NCBI RefSeq assembly: GCF_008973665.1
Contig: NZ_WACP01000008.1
Location: forward strand, 199,752-263,751
Reading direction: 5' to 3'
Source: Paenibacillus tengchongensis
Lineage (GTDB): Bacteria > Bacillota > Bacilli > Paenibacillales > Paenibacillaceae
DNA: 64,000 bases
In this document: positions 1-8,968 of the stretch, piece by piece
Layout of the letters: each line of letters opens with the position of its first letter
Position numbering within the stretch: the first letter of the stretch is position 1
Program-made: the position numbers and the translations under genes
The notes under the pieces: generated by a model
The model's database searches: none
What the model saw: the letters and a program-made list of their open reading frames with translations, nothing else
Told to the model about the DNA's origin: nothing

Positions 1-2
1 AC

Positions 3-1688
3 AAGCCAAGAGCAAGAATGCTGCTGACGCTCGGACTGGTGCTGGCGTTTGCGGCAACCGGCTGCGGCGGTAATAATGCGGCGGACAACAACAAAGGCAA
101 TGCGGAGAATGCGAACGCAACCAGTACGGCGGCTGCGGAGCAGACCGCTGAACCGACGGCTGCGGCCTTGTCGGCCGACGAGCCGGGCTGGCAGATCGAC
201 ACCTCACCGATTACGTTTGACTGGTATCTGAACTTCTCCTGGTTTCCGAATAAATGGGGCGTAGACCCGACCTCGCAATATGTAACGAAAAAGACGGGCG
301 TCAACATCAACTTCATCGTGCCGGCAGGCAATGAGCTGGAGAAGCTCAACACGATGATGGCCTCCGGCCAGCTGCCTGACTTCATTACCCTCGGTTACTG
401 GGAAGATGCCATTAAGAAAATGATCGAAGGCGACATGGTGCTGCCGCTCAACAAGCTGGCTGAGGAGTATGATCCGTATTTCTTCAAAGTATCCGACAAG
501 GATAAGCTGGGCTGGTATACCCAGGAGGACGGCAATGTCTATGGGTATCCGAACTCGTCCTCGTCCCCGGCCGATTATGAGAAATATGGTGAAAACTATG
601 TTTCAAACCAGACTTTTGTCGTACGCAAAGACATTTACGAAGCCATCGGCAGTCCCGATATGCGTACCCCCGAAGGCTTCCTGAACGCGCTGAAGATGGC
701 CCAGGAGAAATTCCCGCAGGTGAACGGCCAGCCGCTGATTCCGCTCGGCCTGCATGAATTCACCGAGAACGGCAACGACTCGCTGGAAGGCTACATTCAG
801 AACTTCCTGGCTATTCCGTGGGAGAAGGACGGCAAGGTATACGACCGCGAGACCGATCCCGAGTATGTGCGCTGGATGAAGACGCTGCGCCAGGCCAATG
901 AAGACGGGCTGCTTGCCAAGGATATCTTCATCGACAAGCGGGCACAGATGGAAGAGAAGATCGCCCAGGGCCGTTACTTCGCGATGCTGTACCAACGCAC
1001 CGACTTTGCGGCACAGCTGGGCACGATTTACCAGAAGAACCCTGATCAGGTGTATATCGCAGTGGACGGTCCGGCCAACACCAATCTGGACCAGCCGACC
1101 CTGAACGGCCCCGGCATCTCCGGCTGGACGGTGACGCTGATCTCCAAGAACGTCAAGAACAAAGAGCGGGCGATCCGCTTCCTGAGCTACCTGAACAGTG
1201 AAGAAGGCAACAAGGATTTATATTTGGGCGAAAAAGGCGTCAGCTATGATACAATTGACGGGAAAGACCAGTTCCTGCCGGAAGCATTCGAGCTGATGAA
1301 CAAGGACCGTGCGGAATTCGACAAGAAATACGGCTCCTCCTTCACCTTCTGGATGATGCAGAATACGAACATCACCGACCAGTGGGCGCCGAAATCGGTA
1401 GAGCCGTTCAAGCAGCTTGAAGACTGGACGCGCGGCAAAGCGATTAACACCTCGGAATTCCAGCTGATCGATCCGACCGGCAACTCGCCGGAAGGCATTA
1501 TCGGCACCAAGCTGAAGAACCTGCGCGGCAAGACGCTGCCGAAGCTCCTGATGGCTTCCTCCGAAGCCGAATTCGACAAGATCTGGAACGACTATCTGGA
1601 GAAGAAGGAGAAGGAAGGCCAGGCCGAATTCGATGCGTACCGCCAGATGAAATATGAAGAGAACAAGAAGAAGCTCGGAATGGAATAA
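3..1688 (+). CDS. ABC transporter solute-binding lipoprotein (family 1, LplA/YtcQ type), 5' end outside the window
   Basis: Captures an extracellular substrate, probably an oligosaccharide, and delivers it to an ABC importer whose permeases are not in the window. Seen: a hydrophobic signal segment ending in the lipobox ATGCGG, a low-complexity Asn/Ala/Thr/Glu linker, then a long periplasmic-binding-type fold with the blocks GYWEDAIKKM and GPGISGWTVTLISK. The first in-window ATG is at 18, but the five codons before it encode KPRAR in frame. That is the basic n-region a signal peptide needs, so the true start probably lies upstream of base 1. About 557 residues are visible, usual for the large LplA-like proteins. 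It ends just before a terminator and a YesM/YesN two-component pair, a common Paenibacillus arrangement in which the pair controls the transporter. Substrate unknown. Confidence 0.85.
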   Translation, partial: KPRARMLLTLGLVLAFAATGCGGNNAADNNKGNAENANATSTAAAEQTAEPTAAALSADEPGWQIDTSPITFDWYLNFSWFPNKWGVDPTSQYVTKKTGVNINFIVPAGNELEKLNTMMASGQLPDFITLGYWEDAIKKMIEGDMVLPLNKLAEEYDPYFFKVSDKDKLGWYTQEDGNVYGYPNSSSSPADYEKYGENYVSNQTFVVRKDIYEAIGSPDMRTPEGFLNALKMAQEKFPQVNGQPLIPLGLHEFTENGNDSLEGYIQNFLAIPWEKDGKVYDRETDPEYVRWMKTLRQANEDGLLAKDIFIDKRAQMEEKIAQGRYFAMLYQRTDFAAQLGTIYQKNPDQVYIAVDGPANTNLDQPTLNGPGISGWTVTLISKNVKNKERAIRFLSYLNSEEGNKDLYLGEKGVSYDTIDGKDQFLPEAFELMNKDRAEFDKKYGSSFTFWMMQNTNITDQWAPKSVEPFKQLEDWTRGKAINTSEFQLIDPTGNSPEGIIGTKLKNLRGKTLPKLLMASSEAEFDKIWNDYLEKKEKEGQAEFDAYRQMKYEENKKKLGME

Positions 1689-1705
1689 ATAGGACCGGCC
1701 CAATT

Positions 1706-1730
1706 GCCCGCCAGTACGCGGGCTTTTGGG
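1706..1730 (+). terminator. Intrinsic terminator after the solute-binding protein gene
   Basis: GCCCGC (1706-1711) and GCGGGC (1718-1723) form a 6-bp GC stem followed by a T-rich run. It lies 18 bases after the stop codon and before the kinase gene. It could attenuate read-through, giving much binding protein and little kinase. Confidence 0.6.
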
Positions 1731-1779
1731 TGTTTTTCTTCTTTTGCGGAAGAAAGCACGGCAGGAAGGATGCGGAACC

Positions 1780-3681
1780 ATGGGTATGCGCGGGCGGATA
1801 GGCGAGTTGTGGAATTCATTCAGCTACTGGTTTGGGCGGTTATCGCTGCAGAGCAGACTGGTGGCGGCTTATATCTTTATTATTCTCGGTCCGAGCCTGC
1901 TCGTGTCCACGTATTCGTATCAGGCCATCAACAAGACTTATGTAAGCGATGCCATTGATAAGAACAATTATCTCCTGCAGATGGAGAAGCTGCATGTCAC
2001 GAACCAGATTGAAACGATGGAGCGGGCGGCCCAGATGGTCATCTCCGATAAGGCTGTGCAGGAATATCTGATGAATGATACCTCTGTCCCCCTTGGAGAG
2101 CTGATTGAATTCAATACGATTACCATTAAAAATTTAAGCCGGATTATGGACAATAATCCAAGCATTGAGCATTTACGGCTATTTTCCGACAACAGCAGCA
2201 TGTACGAATTCTGGCCGATTCTGTTCCGTGAGGAACGGGCCAGGGATGCTTCCTGGTACCAGGAGGCTCTTCGGCTGGGGGACCAGGAGCTGTGGGTGTT
2301 TCAGAGCACCGATCCCGATGTGATGCGGCGGTATACGAATCAGATGTCGGAGGACCAGCCCAAGGTCTCCCTGGTACGCGAGGTAAGCATCCCTGCGGGG
2401 CATCATGCGGGAGTGCTCCAGGTGGATATGCTGCTCAACAACTTCACGCCCAAGACCTACACTGACGTGCGGGACAATCAGTCGCAGATGTTCATCGCCG
2501 ACAGGGACCTGCGTCTCTTCACGCGCCCGGATCACTCGTTTCTCGGGCAGAACGGGCAGATGTCGGCGGCGATTCTGGAGCGTCTGCAGCATTACCGGGA
2601 TACGGGGGAATGGGATGTCCATTACAAGGAGAACGGCAAATCCTTTCTGCTGATCCATGCGCCGCTGGAGCGGATCGGGGCAACGCTGCTTAACGTGGTG
2701 TCCATGGATGATGTCCTCAAGGATATTTCCCGCACGCGCAATCTGCTCATCGGTGCGAATATCGGGTTTATTTTTCTGGTAACGGCTATTGCCTATGTCA
2801 TGAACGCCTTCATTCTCAAAAATCTGCGCAAATTGACCGAAACGATGAAGCAGGTGCGCCGGGGCGGCGAGTATACAGGGATCAGTATCCGCGGCGGCGG
2901 CGAGGTCGGGGAGCTTGCGCATCACTTCTCCAAGCTGATGAATACAATCAATACGCTGGTGGCCCAGGCTGTGCACAAGCAGGCGCTTTCCAAGGAGGCG
3001 GAGCTGCGGACGCTCCATAACCAGATCGACGCCCACTTCCTCTATAACACGCTGGAGAATATCAAGATGCTTGCAGAGATCGAAGACCAGCGGGAAATCT
3101 CCGACGCGCTGACCTCGCTCGGCGGAATGATGCGCTATAACTTCAAATGGTCCGGCGAATATGTCCGGCTGTATGAAGAGGTCCGCCATATCGAGAATTA
3201 CATTGATGTGATGAATATCCGCTTCGAGCATCCGGTGCATCTGGAGCTTAACATCAAGCCCTTCTATGATGAGCTGGAGGTGCTGAAAATGTCGCTGCAG
3301 CCGATTGTAGAGAACAGCGTCAAGCATGCCTGGCCGGACGAAACGGCGGATACCGGCGGGCGGATTATCCGCATGGAGGTGTCGGAGGTAAACGGGGACA
3401 TCGCGATTACGATTACCGACAACGGCTCCGGACTGTCCGCGGAGGCTCTCAAGGCCTTGCATGAGAGGATTTATGCCCGGGAGGAGCCGCAAGAGGAAGC
3501 TTCCGCTGCTGTGGGGGCCGGAAGAAGAGCAGGGGGCATCGGGCTGCGGAATGTGCATCAGCGGCTGCAGCTGTTCTACGGCGGGGCCTACGGACTGGTG
3601 GTGCGGAGCGAGCAGGGCATTTACACGGAGGTATGCATTACGCTGCCGAAAGTTCTTTTTGCCGGAGGAGGCAAGCCATGA
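1780..3681 (+). CDS. Sensor histidine kinase, YesM family
   Basis: Membrane sensor kinase, likely signalling carbohydrate availability to the next gene's product. Seen: transmembrane segment near residues 25-45 (LVAAYIFIILGPSLL), an extracellular sensor region of about 260 residues, a second membrane segment (NIGFIFLVTAIAYVMNAF), a HAMP-like linker, and the His_kinase phospho-acceptor block around HNQIDAHFLYNTLENIK. The HATPase region carries DNGSGLS and GGIGLRNVHQRL. The frame extends upstream to TTG 1726, but ATG 1780 is preferred because AGGAAGGA lies ten bases before it; about 633 residues from that start. The stop overlaps the regulator start (ATGA), so the two are translationally coupled. 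The ligand cannot be read from sequence. Confidence 0.9.
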   Translation: MGMRGRIGELWNSFSYWFGRLSLQSRLVAAYIFIILGPSLLVSTYSYQAINKTYVSDAIDKNNYLLQMEKLHVTNQIETMERAAQMVISDKAVQEYLMNDTSVPLGELIEFNTITIKNLSRIMDNNPSIEHLRLFSDNSSMYEFWPILFREERARDASWYQEALRLGDQELWVFQSTDPDVMRRYTNQMSEDQPKVSLVREVSIPAGHHAGVLQVDMLLNNFTPKTYTDVRDNQSQMFIADRDLRLFTRPDHSFLGQNGQMSAAILERLQHYRDTGEWDVHYKENGKSFLLIHAPLERIGATLLNVVSMDDVLKDISRTRNLLIGANIGFIFLVTAIAYVMNAFILKNLRKLTETMKQVRRGGEYTGISIRGGGEVGELAHHFSKLMNTINTLVAQAVHKQALSKEAELRTLHNQIDAHFLYNTLENIKMLAEIEDQREISDALTSLGGMMRYNFKWSGEYVRLYEEVRHIENYIDVMNIRFEHPVHLELNIKPFYDELEVLKMSLQPIVENSVKHAWPDETADTGGRIIRMEVSEVNGDIAITITDNGSGLSAEALKALHERIYAREEPQEEASAAVGAGRRAGGIGLRNVHQRLQLFYGGAYGLVVRSEQGIYTEVCITLPKVLFAGGGKP

Positions 3682-5264
3682 CAACCATGCTGATCGTCGA
3701 CGATGAGAAAATGATCCGCCAGGGCCTGAAGGCGATGATTGAACGGGAATTTCCGTCCATGTACAGCATCGCGCTGGCCGGCAACGGAGAGGAAGCGCTG
3801 GAGCTGTACCGGCAGGAGCAGCGGGATATTATTATAACGGATATCCGGATGCCGGTAATGGACGGTTTCGCGCTGCTGGAGGCGCTGGCCAGGCTGACGG
3901 CCGGCGGGGAGGGACCGGCTGTGGTCATCCTGAGCGGCTACGACGATTTCGAGTACGCCAAGAATGCGATCCGTCATCGCGTTAAGGATTACCTGCTGAA
4001 GCCGATCCGCCGCGATGAGCTGTTCGAGGTGCTTTCGCGCATCTCCGGGGAGCGGCAGGAGCGGGAGAGCAGCGCCCGCCGGCAGGCCCAGGAGGCGCGC
4101 GATTTCCGCCGTGAGCTGCGCACTGCGCGGCTGCGCGGGCTGCTGATGCACCAGGAGACTGCGCCGGCGCCGGAGCAGCTGGAGGAGCTCGCGGCGCTGG
4201 CCGTACCCTTCACGCTGGCCGTAATGGCCGGCTACTATGCCGACGGCACGCGGATGAAGCCGGAGGAGGTGCGCAGCCTGGTCGAACGGCTGGCCGGTCC
4301 GCTGGAGCAGCGCTTTCTGGAGGTGCTGGCCGACTGGGAGGGGAAGCTGGTACTGGTCAGCGGCGGTAAGGAGCAGCTGCAGGCGCTGCCGAAGCTGGCG
4401 GAAGCCAAGGAACGCAAAAGCCTGCAGATCGGCGTCTCGCGCACAGCCGGACATGCCGGGGAATTCCTGGCCTGCTATGAAGAGGCATGCCGGGCGCTGC
4501 AGTATACGTTCCTGTCTCCGCAGGCCGGGCTCATGGATGTGGCGGATACGTTCACGGGACGGCTTATCTTTCCGGCTCCGGAAGCGGAGCTCCGCAAGCT
4601 GCTTAATATGCTGGGCACCGACCGCGACAAGGAGCTCCGGCAGCTGCTGGGCCAGATCTTTCATATTGATGAGCTGCCGAATCTGGACCTGTCTTATGTG
4701 GAGCAGACCGCCCGCAGCATCAATGAACGAGTGCTGGATGAAGTGTTCCGCGTGCACGGGGAAGCCTCGGTGGAGGTGCTGAAGCAGTACCGCATGGCCG
4801 GCAATATGTACAATTACCGTCATTTTCACGACTATTACCGTGCACTGGAGCATCTCCTGCTGACGATAAATGACTATATTACCGGCATCCGCTCGGCCCA
4901 TACGGAGCATGCGGACATGGAGAAGGCGCTGCGTTATATAGAAGAGAATTATGCGCGTCCACTGAATATGGCGATGGTCAGCAACCATGTGTCGCTCAGC
5001 TATTCTTACTTCAGCGAAGCCTTTAAGGTTTATACCGGAGAGAGCTTTGTCGTATACTTGAAAAAAGTCCGCATCCGCCATGCCAAGGAGCTGCTGCAGG
5101 GCAACACGATTAAGCTGAACGCCGTATCGGAAGCGGTTGGCTTCGAGAACAGCAAACAGTTCGCCCGCGTGTTCAGGGAAATGGAGGGCATCTCGCCCGG
5201 AGAATACCGGACCAAGCATCTGCTGGAGCAATCGACTTCCAGGCTGCGGGATGGTCAATCGTAG
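3678..5264 (+). CDS. Response regulator, YesN family (REC + AraC-type HTH)
   Basis: Cytoplasmic DNA-binding partner of the preceding kinase. Seen: an N-terminal receiver domain with the acidic pair in LIVDDE, phospho-acceptor Asp in IIITDIRMP (around residue 55), the switch block ILSGYDDF and the conserved Lys in YLLKPI. A long middle region of about 300 residues follows, then a C-terminal AraC-type double helix-turn-helix (from about residue 420, ending near VGFENSKQFARVFREMEGISPGEYR). Length 528 residues, normal for YesN-type regulators. Start ATG 3678 follows GGAGGAGG (3664-3671) and overlaps the kinase stop by four bases. Probable target: the neighbouring solute-binding protein and its permeases. 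Confidence 0.9.
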   Translation: MTTMLIVDDEKMIRQGLKAMIEREFPSMYSIALAGNGEEALELYRQEQRDIIITDIRMPVMDGFALLEALARLTAGGEGPAVVILSGYDDFEYAKNAIRHRVKDYLLKPIRRDELFEVLSRISGERQERESSARRQAQEARDFRRELRTARLRGLLMHQETAPAPEQLEELAALAVPFTLAVMAGYYADGTRMKPEEVRSLVERLAGPLEQRFLEVLADWEGKLVLVSGGKEQLQALPKLAEAKERKSLQIGVSRTAGHAGEFLACYEEACRALQYTFLSPQAGLMDVADTFTGRLIFPAPEAELRKLLNMLGTDRDKELRQLLGQIFHIDELPNLDLSYVEQTARSINERVLDEVFRVHGEASVEVLKQYRMAGNMYNYRHFHDYYRALEHLLLTINDYITGIRSAHTEHADMEKALRYIEENYARPLNMAMVSNHVSLSYSYFSEAFKVYTGESFVVYLKKVRIRHAKELLQGNTIKLNAVSEAVGFENSKQFARVFREMEGISPGEYRTKHLLEQSTSRLRDGQS

Positions 5265-5459
5265 GCGGGAAGGTCAACTGTGAGGCTGGGTGGTCTATAC
5301 AATGCGGGGCCGCCCTGATGTAGGCCGTTAACGTTGGGAAGCTGTGCTCCTTCCCGCCGAAGGAAGCTTGCAATGCGGAGTACGGGGTCGGAAGGGCCGG
5401 CGTACCCGGGCACCGGCGTGGCTGCGTTTCGGGCGGAATTTTGCTGGAGGAACATGGAT

Positions 5460-6266
5460 ATGGATATGGAAATGATTCAAGGAAATTTGATTACGGTTGA
5501 GACGCTCACTGCGGATTTCCGCCGGCTGGGCGTACGGGAAGGGATGACGCTGCTGGTGCACTCTTCCTTCAAGTCGCTGGGAAAGTGGGTGGCGGGCGGA
5601 CCGGTAGCGGTTATTCTCGCGCTGGAGCAGGTGCTCGGCGCTGAAGGCACGCTGGTCATGCCGACTCACTCCTCCGACCTGACCGATCCGGCCGGCTGGA
5701 GCAATCCGCCGGTGCCGGAGGAATGGTGGCAGACGATCCGGGAGCAGATGCCGCCCTATGATGCCGATTTGACCCCGCTGAATGGGATGGGGGTTATCCC
5801 GGACACGTTCCGCAAGCAGGCCGGGGTGCGGCGCAGCGGACATCCGGTGGATTCCTTCGCCGCGTGGGGGAAGCACCGGGATCTGATTGTGGACGCGCAT
5901 GCCCTGGATTTCGGCCTCGGCGACCATTCGCCGCTGGCCCGGATTTATGATCTGCACGGCAGCGTGCTGCTGCTGGGCGTAGGCAACCTGAACAATACTT
6001 CACTGCATCTTGCCGAATACCGTGCGGAGTATGCGGAGAAGAAGGAGATTACCGCCGGAGCGCCGATGCTGGTGAATGGCGTGCGGCAATGGGTGAAGTT
6101 CAGGGACTATGACTGGAACTCCGATGATTTCGGAGCGCTCGGTGACGACTATGCCCGCGAGACGGGCGGCATCGTGTATGGCCCGGTGGCCGCAGCGACG
6201 GCTGGGCTGATACCGCAGCGGAATATTGTTGACTACGCAGTGAAGTGGCTGGAGCGTAACCGGTAG
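5460..6266 (+). CDS. Aminoglycoside N(3)-acetyltransferase family protein (AAC(3)-like)
   Basis: Acetyl-CoA-dependent N-acetyltransferase of the AAC(3)/YokD family. Chromosomal members often have no proven aminoglycoside activity. Seen: family blocks GMTLLVHSSFKSLG near the N-terminus, EGTLVMPTHSSD, a central segment with GMGVIPDTFRKQ and RSGHPVDSFAAWG, and the acidic/histidine region GLGDHSPLARIYDLHGSVLLLGVG followed by NNTSLHLAEYR. Length 268 residues, typical. Four ATG codons are clustered (5454, 5460, 5466, 5472). GGAGG at 5446-5450 is three bases from the first and nine from the second, so 5460 is preferred. The gene's own 3' end is repeated in decayed form immediately downstream. Whether it confers resistance cannot be told from sequence. 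Confidence 0.85.
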   Translation: MDMEMIQGNLITVETLTADFRRLGVREGMTLLVHSSFKSLGKWVAGGPVAVILALEQVLGAEGTLVMPTHSSDLTDPAGWSNPPVPEEWWQTIREQMPPYDADLTPLNGMGVIPDTFRKQAGVRRSGHPVDSFAAWGKHRDLIVDAHALDFGLGDHSPLARIYDLHGSVLLLGVGNLNNTSLHLAEYRAEYAEKKEITAGAPMLVNGVRQWVKFRDYDWNSDDFGALGDDYARETGGIVYGPVAAATAGLIPQRNIVDYAVKWLERNR

Positions 6267-6500
6267 TGCGGTGAGGAGGATAGTTGGTTTGTGTTGGACG
6301 TCGCGGCTAGCGCAGCCCAACTGATGCCGTAGCGGGATGTCGTTGACTACGCAGTGAAGTGGCTGAAGCGTAACCGGTAGTGCGGTAAAGGGGCCGGAGT
6401 GGGGTGGTAGGTGGCTTTGTGATGAAGTCGGCGGCAGGGGTGTGGTTAGGAGTTTTGCGTTAGAGTGGCTGGAGTGTGAGGGGAGGAAGTCGTTTTCTGA
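6188..6500 (+). repeat. Decayed 114-bp tandem duplication of the 3' end of the AAC(3)-like gene
   Basis: The last codons of the acetyltransferase gene (GTTGACTACGCAGTGAAGTG at 6228) recur at 6342, exactly 114 bp (38 codons) later. The match continues through GTAACCGGTAGTGCGGT and weakens upstream. A third, more degraded copy is recognisable around 6457-6480 (AGAGTGGCTGGAG). The extra copies have no start codon. Inference: slipped-strand or unequal-crossover expansion behind an intact gene, now drifting. Confidence 0.75.
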
Positions 6501-6549
6501 GGAACCCACGGGGGCTAGCTACTCTCAGACTTTTGTTGTCCCAGGACCA

Positions 6550-6685
6550 CTAAGTGGAAAATCGCAAACTAATATCGAGTGTATAGGCAAACTGATGAAT
6601 CTAAGTGGATTTGAGCAGCCTCTTTCACCGTTCTAAGGTGTGAGAAGAGTATCTTGTACAAATTAGTTTGCCGATTTCCACTTAG
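6550..6685. repeat. Intergenic inverted-repeat element, 24-bp arms
   Basis: Left arm 6550-6573 and right arm 6662-6685 are inverted copies matching at 21 of 24 positions (starting CTAAGTGGAAA and ending TTTCCACTTAG), separated by 88 bases. An internal CTAAGTGGATTTGAG resembles the arm start. No coding potential is visible. The size and structure fit a non-autonomous interspersed hairpin element; copy number cannot be judged here. The rest of 6386-6864 shows nothing else convincing. Confidence 0.6.
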
Positions 6686-6864
6686 AAGCTCAAATGTCGG
6701 TTATTGCGCATAATTAGGTGGCGATAATCGAACTAACCGTTGGATAGCTTACTCGGCCCTGTGAAGCAGAGCTTCATTAAAAAGAAGCTGCAAGGAGCAC
6801 AGCTCAGCAAAAGCTGGATTCAATCCTATGTATATTCACAATACCGGACAGTGAGGGGAAGGCT

Positions 6865-7503
6865 ATGGGTACTACAACACTGTACATTACGAGACATGGA
6901 CAGACCGAATGGAACGTGCAGCAGCGGATGCAGGGGCAGATGGACTCCCCGCTGACGGAGCTTGGCGTACGCCAGGCGGAGTGGCTCGGCCGTGCGATGC
7001 GCGACAAGTCCATCGACGCCGTCTACTCCAGCTCCAGTCCGCGTGCTATCCGGACAGCCGAGATTATCCGCGGTGAACGGGCGGTGCCGGTTGTACCGTG
7101 TGACGATTTTAAGGAGCTGGGCCTGGGCACCTGGGAAGGCGGCGTCACCGCTGAGCTGGAGAGCAGCCACCCGGAGCAATATCAGTATTTCTGGAAGAAC
7201 CCGGCGCGGTTTGCGGTGGAGGGCAGCGAGACCTTTGCCGGGGCGCAGCAGCGTGCGCTGGTGAAGCTGATGGACATTGTCCGTCAGCATGAAGGGCAGA
7301 CCCTACTGGTTGTAACGCATACGGTCATCATCAAGGTGCTGATGGCGTATTTTGAGGGCCGGGTGATGGAGAAGCTGTGGGACCTGCCTTATATTCACCC
7401 AACCTGCTTGTGCAGGGTGGACATCACGGATGGTACAGCCGAAATTGTGCTGCACGGAGACATCAGCCATTATGAGACAGACGCGTCAGAGACGAACTCT
7501 TAA
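6865..7503 (+). CDS. Histidine phosphatase family protein (phosphoglycerate mutase-like, PhoE/CobC type)
   Basis: Cytoplasmic phosphohydrolase using a phospho-histidine intermediate. Seen: the catalytic RHG motif with context LYITRHGQTEWN at residues 6-17, the second-half block YSSSSPRAIRTAEII, the acidic region FKELGLGTWEG, and the second catalytic histidine in LLVVTHTVIIKVLM. Length 212 residues, normal for the dPGM-like branch. RBS GAGGGGAAGG precedes ATG 6865. The family includes PhoE (broad phosphatase) and CobC (alpha-ribazole phosphatase); the sequence does not decide between them. It stands alone between a repeat element and its own terminator. Confidence 0.88.
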   Translation: MGTTTLYITRHGQTEWNVQQRMQGQMDSPLTELGVRQAEWLGRAMRDKSIDAVYSSSSPRAIRTAEIIRGERAVPVVPCDDFKELGLGTWEGGVTAELESSHPEQYQYFWKNPARFAVEGSETFAGAQQRALVKLMDIVRQHEGQTLLVVTHTVIIKVLMAYFEGRVMEKLWDLPYIHPTCLCRVDITDGTAEIVLHGDISHYETDASETNS

Positions 7504-7545
7504 CCGTTATTAGGCGAAGTATGAGACAGTGTTACAAAAATCAGG

Positions 7546-7585
7546 CAGGCGATGGGCGTTCGATAAAACGTCTGTCGTCTGTTTT
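7546..7585 (+). terminator. Intrinsic terminator of the phosphatase gene
   Basis: A 15-bp stem (7546-7560 with 7567-7581) that pairs fully if G-U pairs are allowed, six-base loop, then TTTT. It lies between convergent genes. Confidence 0.75.
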
Positions 7586-7631
7586 GCTTAGGTGCCCTGG
7601 TTCTGGGCTAACGGGCGGATACTGCCCCTGA

Positions 7632-8918
7632 CTAATGAACAGGCACTTGTCCGGCAGTGTCCTGGAGCAATGACGGAGACGTCCGGGTGCCGTTCATTCG
7701 GGCACTCAGCGCTGCGATATCGCCGTCAAGCGCCTTGAGCCCGGGAAGGAAAGCCATTACTCCCGCGCAGAGGACAGGCAAGAGCCCGGCCAAGACAAAC
7801 ATTGCAGGTACCCCGGACAGCTGGGCTACCGCCGAGCCCGCAAAAGCGCCAATGGGTGCAAGGCCGCCTCCGATCAGGAGCCGGATCGCATTGACCCGTC
7901 CCTGCAGTTCTGCTGGTACGAGCCTGCTGTGCAGGGCTGAGCTAAGCGAACCGAAGAAGGGACCGCAGGCGCCGGTAACAAAGACGGCGGCCAGCGCCAC
8001 GGGATATACCGGGAACAGCCCCCATATTACTGTGGCAAGGCCAATACAGGCCAGGCTGCCAAGCATGACTGCCCGCCGCCGTTTAATCTCTCCTATCACA
8101 GAGATCAGGCCCAGTCCGCTAAAAGTACCCAAGGCAAGGCTTGTAGTCAGCATGCCGAGAACTGTTGCATCACCGTGCAGGATTTGCCGCACATAAGGGC
8201 CCATCATTGTCCAGACCGCAGCAGAGCTCAGGTTGCTGACTGCGGCCATGCCCATGATCATAAGCATGGCTGGAAGCTGGCGGTAGAAGGAGAAACCGGC
8301 CGCAATCTCCCGCTGATAACCCATGAAGGAGAAGGGGCTTGACGTTGGAACAGGCATGGGTATGCGCCGCAGGATCAGCAGGGAGCAGACGGCAGCAGCG
8401 TAACATACAGCATTAATGCCAAGCGTAGGCAATGTTCCGCTCGCTGTAATCAAGACGCCGGCCAGCGCGGGACCTAGCAGAACGGCACTGCTTCGGCAGG
8501 CATCGACAGCGGCGAAGGCGCGGGTCAGCTTGCTGTCAGCGGCGATGCCGGGAATAATAGCCATGGCTGTGGGCATGAACAGGGCTGCTCCGGCGCCGCT
8601 GAGGATAGCCGCTACAAATAAGTGCCACAGCTGCAGGCTGCCGGTTAGACCCATGAACAACGGCACAACGATTGCCAAGATTCGTAATGTTGTCAGTATG
8701 GCCATCAGGCGCACACGGTTCAGCCGATCGGACAACGGTGACCCGAGCAGGCGCAGCAGCAGCTCCGTGATACCGGAAACGAGAGCGATTCCCCCCAAGG
8801 CCAGTTTAGAATCGGTCAATTCGCTCGCCAGCCACTCCATCGTAAACAGTCCGGCCGTATCCCCGAGCGTACTGAAGGAGACCGTAGCCAGCAGGCCGTA
8901 ATAATTGCGTTTTTGCAT
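7632..8918 (-). CDS. Major facilitator superfamily transporter (drug-efflux-like)
   Basis: Twelve-helix membrane transporter, probably an exporter. Seen: repeated hydrophobic segments throughout, the cytoplasmic loop motif between helices 2 and 3 (GSPLSDRLNRVRLM, the GxxxDRxxR-type MFS signature), and GRVNAIRLLIGGGLAPIGAF in the C-terminal half. Length 428 residues. The frame opens with GTG 8927, but ATG 8918 has AGAGGTGA about six bases upstream and is preferred. It is 50 bp downstream of an ArsR-type regulator on the same strand and probably co-transcribed, with a palindromic operator in front. Substrate unknown; regulator plus exporter suggests inducible efflux. Confidence 0.85.
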   Translation of the reverse strand: MQKRNYYGLLATVSFSTLGDTAGLFTMEWLASELTDSKLALGGIALVSGITELLLRLLGSPLSDRLNRVRLMAILTTLRILAIVVPLFMGLTGSLQLWHLFVAAILSGAGAALFMPTAMAIIPGIAADSKLTRAFAAVDACRSSAVLLGPALAGVLITASGTLPTLGINAVCYAAAVCSLLILRRIPMPVPTSSPFSFMGYQREIAAGFSFYRQLPAMLMIMGMAAVSNLSSAAVWTMMGPYVRQILHGDATVLGMLTTSLALGTFSGLGLISVIGEIKRRRAVMLGSLACIGLATVIWGLFPVYPVALAAVFVTGACGPFFGSLSSALHSRLVPAELQGRVNAIRLLIGGGLAPIGAFAGSAVAQLSGVPAMFVLAGLLPVLCAGVMAFLPGLKALDGDIAALSARMNGTRTSPSLLQDTAGQVPVH

Positions 8919-8968
8919 GCGGCTCACCTCTTCTTAAATATGTGCTTCCTCGATCCCGGGCACCCGGC

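Noticed and set aside
2179..5258. Long minus-strand frames opposite the YesM kinase and YesN regulator
   Set aside because: Mirror frames caused by GC-rich codon usage. The plus-strand products have complete kinase and regulator domains and the antisense products match nothing.
6740..6955. 71-codon frame overlapping the phosphatase gene start
   Set aside because: No RBS or ATG start at 6740, and it runs out of frame into the phosphatase coding sequence.
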